DNA of 9,037 bases from Pseudomonadota bacterium (GTDB lineage Bacteria; Pseudomonadota; Gammaproteobacteria; Acidiferrobacterales; Acidiferrobacteraceae). The position numbers and the translations under genes are program-made. Below the pieces are notes generated by a model that was given only the letters and a program-made list of their open reading frames with translations, made no database searches and was not told the DNA's origin. How positions within the stretch are numbered: position 1 is the first letter of the stretch; each line of letters starts with the position of its first letter. This document shows, piece by piece, positions 7,767 through 9,037 of this stretch. Location of the stretch: assembly GCA_021795255.1 (NCBI GenBank), contig JAJYPQ010000131.1, forward strand, positions 1-9,037. Direction: 5' to 3'.

Positions 7767-8254
7767 TGCCTGCGCTCTAGGACCAAGAACCGAAAAGAGT
7801 AGAGGTGGCGGGCGTCGGCGGGATGAAATGTTTCGGTGGCGGTGTGCCACTCGTTCAGGTTGTAAGCGGGGAAGAAGGCATCTCCGTCTACGGTCGTATC
7901 GACTTCCGTTAAATACAACCTGTCCGCTCGGCCAAGCGCCTGAGCATAGAGACTGGCTCCTCCGGCAATAAATATCTCTGGCGATTGCGCCCGCGCCAGC
8001 GCCTCCTCGAGCGAGGCGGCCCTCTCAGTATTGTCTCCCGTCACCGCAAATCCTGGGTTCCTCGATATGACCACACAGTGCCTGTCCTTGAGTGGGGCCG
8101 GGAGCGACTCATAGGTCTTTCTTCCCATAATGACGGTGTGATGAAGCGTCAATGCGCGAAACCGCTTCAGATCATCGGGGAGGCGCCAGGGCAGGGTGTT
8201 GGAAATTCCGATGACGCGGTTACGGGCAAGCGCCACAATGAGGGTTATCGTCAT
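7763..8254 (-). CDS. folA: Dihydrofolate reductase
   Basis: FolA reduces dihydrofolate to tetrahydrofolate with NADPH, recycling the dihydrofolate that ThyA produces. The 163-residue product is close to the 159 residues of E. coli. The N-terminus reads ALARNRVIG then [12 protein letters not shown], with Asp28 in the place of the catalytic acidic residue (Asp27 in E. coli). The NADPH-binding motifs [10 protein letters not shown] and [13 protein letters not shown] are present, as is the DRLYLTEVD strand. Type I chromosomal DHFR is clear. The ATG overlaps the thyA TGA by four bases. I see no Shine-Dalgarno in the 26 bases before it, so translation probably depends on ribosomes finishing thyA. 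Its TAG stop shares the CTAG at 7763-7766 with the fimV stop on the other strand. Confidence 0.96.
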   Translation of the reverse strand: MTITLIVALARNRVIGISNTLPWRLPDDLKRFRALTLHHTVIMGRKTYESLPAPLKDRHCVVISRNPGFAVTGDNTERAASLEEALARAQSPEIFIAGGASLYAQALGRADRLYLTEVDTTVDGDAFFPAYNLNEWHTATETFHPADARHLYSFRFLVLERRH

Positions 8255-9037
8255 ACCGCGACTGAGGCTTTAATCGCCGGGTGCGGGTCGTAGCCTTCGA
8301 TCGAAATATCCTCATATCGAAACGCAAAAAGGTCCGAGATAGCGGGGTTCAAAGTCAGTTTTGGAAGTGGGCGAGGAGTGCGACTCAGTTGTTCGCGCGC
8401 CTGATCGAGGTGATTGCGGTACAGGTGGGCATCGCCCAAGGTATGCACAAAATCACCGACGGCAAGCCCTGTACTTTGCGCCACCATGTGCGTCAAAAGG
8501 GCATAGGATGCGATATTGAATGGGACTCCGAGAAAGATATCGGCGCTGCGTTGGTAGAGTTGGCAAGAAAGCCTGCCATCGGCTACATAAAACTGAAACA
8601 GGGCGTGGCAAGGAGCAAGCCGCATAGCGGGTAGTGACGCCACGTTCCAAGAGGAGACCACTAGGCGGCGAGAGTCGGGATCGCGTTTGATGGTAGTGAC
8701 CACCTCTTGGATTTGGTCGATGATGCCCCCATCGGGAGCGGGCCAAGAGCGCCACTGGGCACCATAAATAGGTCCTAGGTCCCCATGAGAGTCCGCCCAT
8801 TCGTCCCAAATATGGACATTGTTCTCCTGCAAGTAACGGACATTCGTGTCCCCCTTGAGGAACCACAGGAGCTCGTGGATGATGGAGCGCAAATGCAGGC
8901 GTTTGGTCGTGACAAGCGGGAAGCCCGCGGCGAGAGGGAAGCGCAGTTGGTAACCAAAGACGCTGAGCGTGCCGGTACCCGTGCGATCGCCCTTCGCGAT
9001 CCCGTGGTCTAGGACGTGACGCATGAGTTCTAGGTAT
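8251..9037 (-). CDS. thyA: Thymidylate synthase, 5' end beyond the window
   Basis: ThyA methylates dUMP to dTMP using methylenetetrahydrofolate and releases dihydrofolate for FolA. The 261 visible residues match the E. coli enzyme along their length: [32 protein letters not shown], the catalytic LAPCH motif, [23 protein letters not shown] and the C-terminal [14 protein letters not shown]. The first ATG inside the window (9024) is not the start. The frame continues upstream to the edge as YLEL, matching E. coli QYLELM, so about three residues with the true start lie just past 9037. With that offset the active-site Cys falls at position 146, as in E. coli. It is the upstream partner of folA, joined by ATGA. 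Confidence 0.97.
   Translation of the reverse strand, partial: YLELMRHVLDHGIAKGDRTGTGTLSVFGYQLRFPLAAGFPLVTTKRLHLRSIIHELLWFLKGDTNVRYLQENNVHIWDEWADSHGDLGPIYGAQWRSWPAPDGGIIDQIQEVVTTIKRDPDSRRLVVSSWNVASLPAMRLAPCHALFQFYVADGRLSCQLYQRSADIFLGVPFNIASYALLTHMVAQSTGLAVGDFVHTLGDAHLYRNHLDQAREQLSRTPRPLPKLTLNPAISDLFAFRYEDISIEGYDPHPAIKASVAV

Noticed and set aside
7293..7850. Minus-strand frame of 185 codons over the fimV/folA junction
   Set aside because: It overlaps the conserved FimV C-terminal domain and folA in another frame and resembles no known protein.
8251..9024. thyA complete within the window from the ATG at 9024
   Set aside because: The frame stays open to the window edge with YLEL, matching the residues just before the equivalent internal Met of E. 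coli ThyA. The real start is outside.

Overview
The window looks like a chromosomal housekeeping region of a moderately GC-rich gamma- or betaproteobacterium. The basis is the gene order leuC-leuD-leuB-asd-fimV and the presence of FimV, a pilus/polarity protein typical of these classes. I cannot name the genus from sequence alone.

Left part (1-921): about 920 bases with no gene I can support. Both strands are broken by stops and no tRNA, rRNA, CRISPR array or insertion sequence is recognisable. It holds two small hairpins, a possible leuC promoter near 804-831, and two short minus-strand frames that may be the remains of a gene.

Centre (922-5133): a tight plus-strand operon. leuC and leuD are the large and small subunits of isopropylmalate isomerase, leuB is 3-isopropylmalate dehydrogenase and asd is aspartate-semialdehyde dehydrogenase. 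leuC, leuD and leuB are translationally packed: the leuD ribosome site overlaps the leuC stop, and leuD overlaps leuB by ATGA. Together LeuCD and LeuB convert 2-isopropylmalate to the direct precursor of 2-oxoisocaproate. leuA is not in the window. Asd feeds lysine/diaminopimelate, threonine and methionine synthesis.

Right-centre (5134-7766): fimV, with its own plausible sigma70-type promoter inside the end of asd. It encodes a long inner-membrane protein with a periplasmic LysM domain and an acidic cytoplasmic TPR region.

Right end (7763-9037, minus strand): thyA and folA, overlapping by ATGA, form the thymidylate-synthesis pair. ThyA makes dTMP and dihydrofolate, and FolA reduces the dihydrofolate back to tetrahydrofolate. 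thyA runs off the right edge, with only about three N-terminal residues missing. folA and fimV converge and their stop codons share one CTAG palindrome, so there is no intergenic space.

I found no mobile element, defence system or clearly new system. The oddest points are the zero-gap convergent fimV/folA junction, the TTG start of leuD, the likely promoter and hairpin ahead of fimV, and the unexplained non-coding block ahead of leuC.
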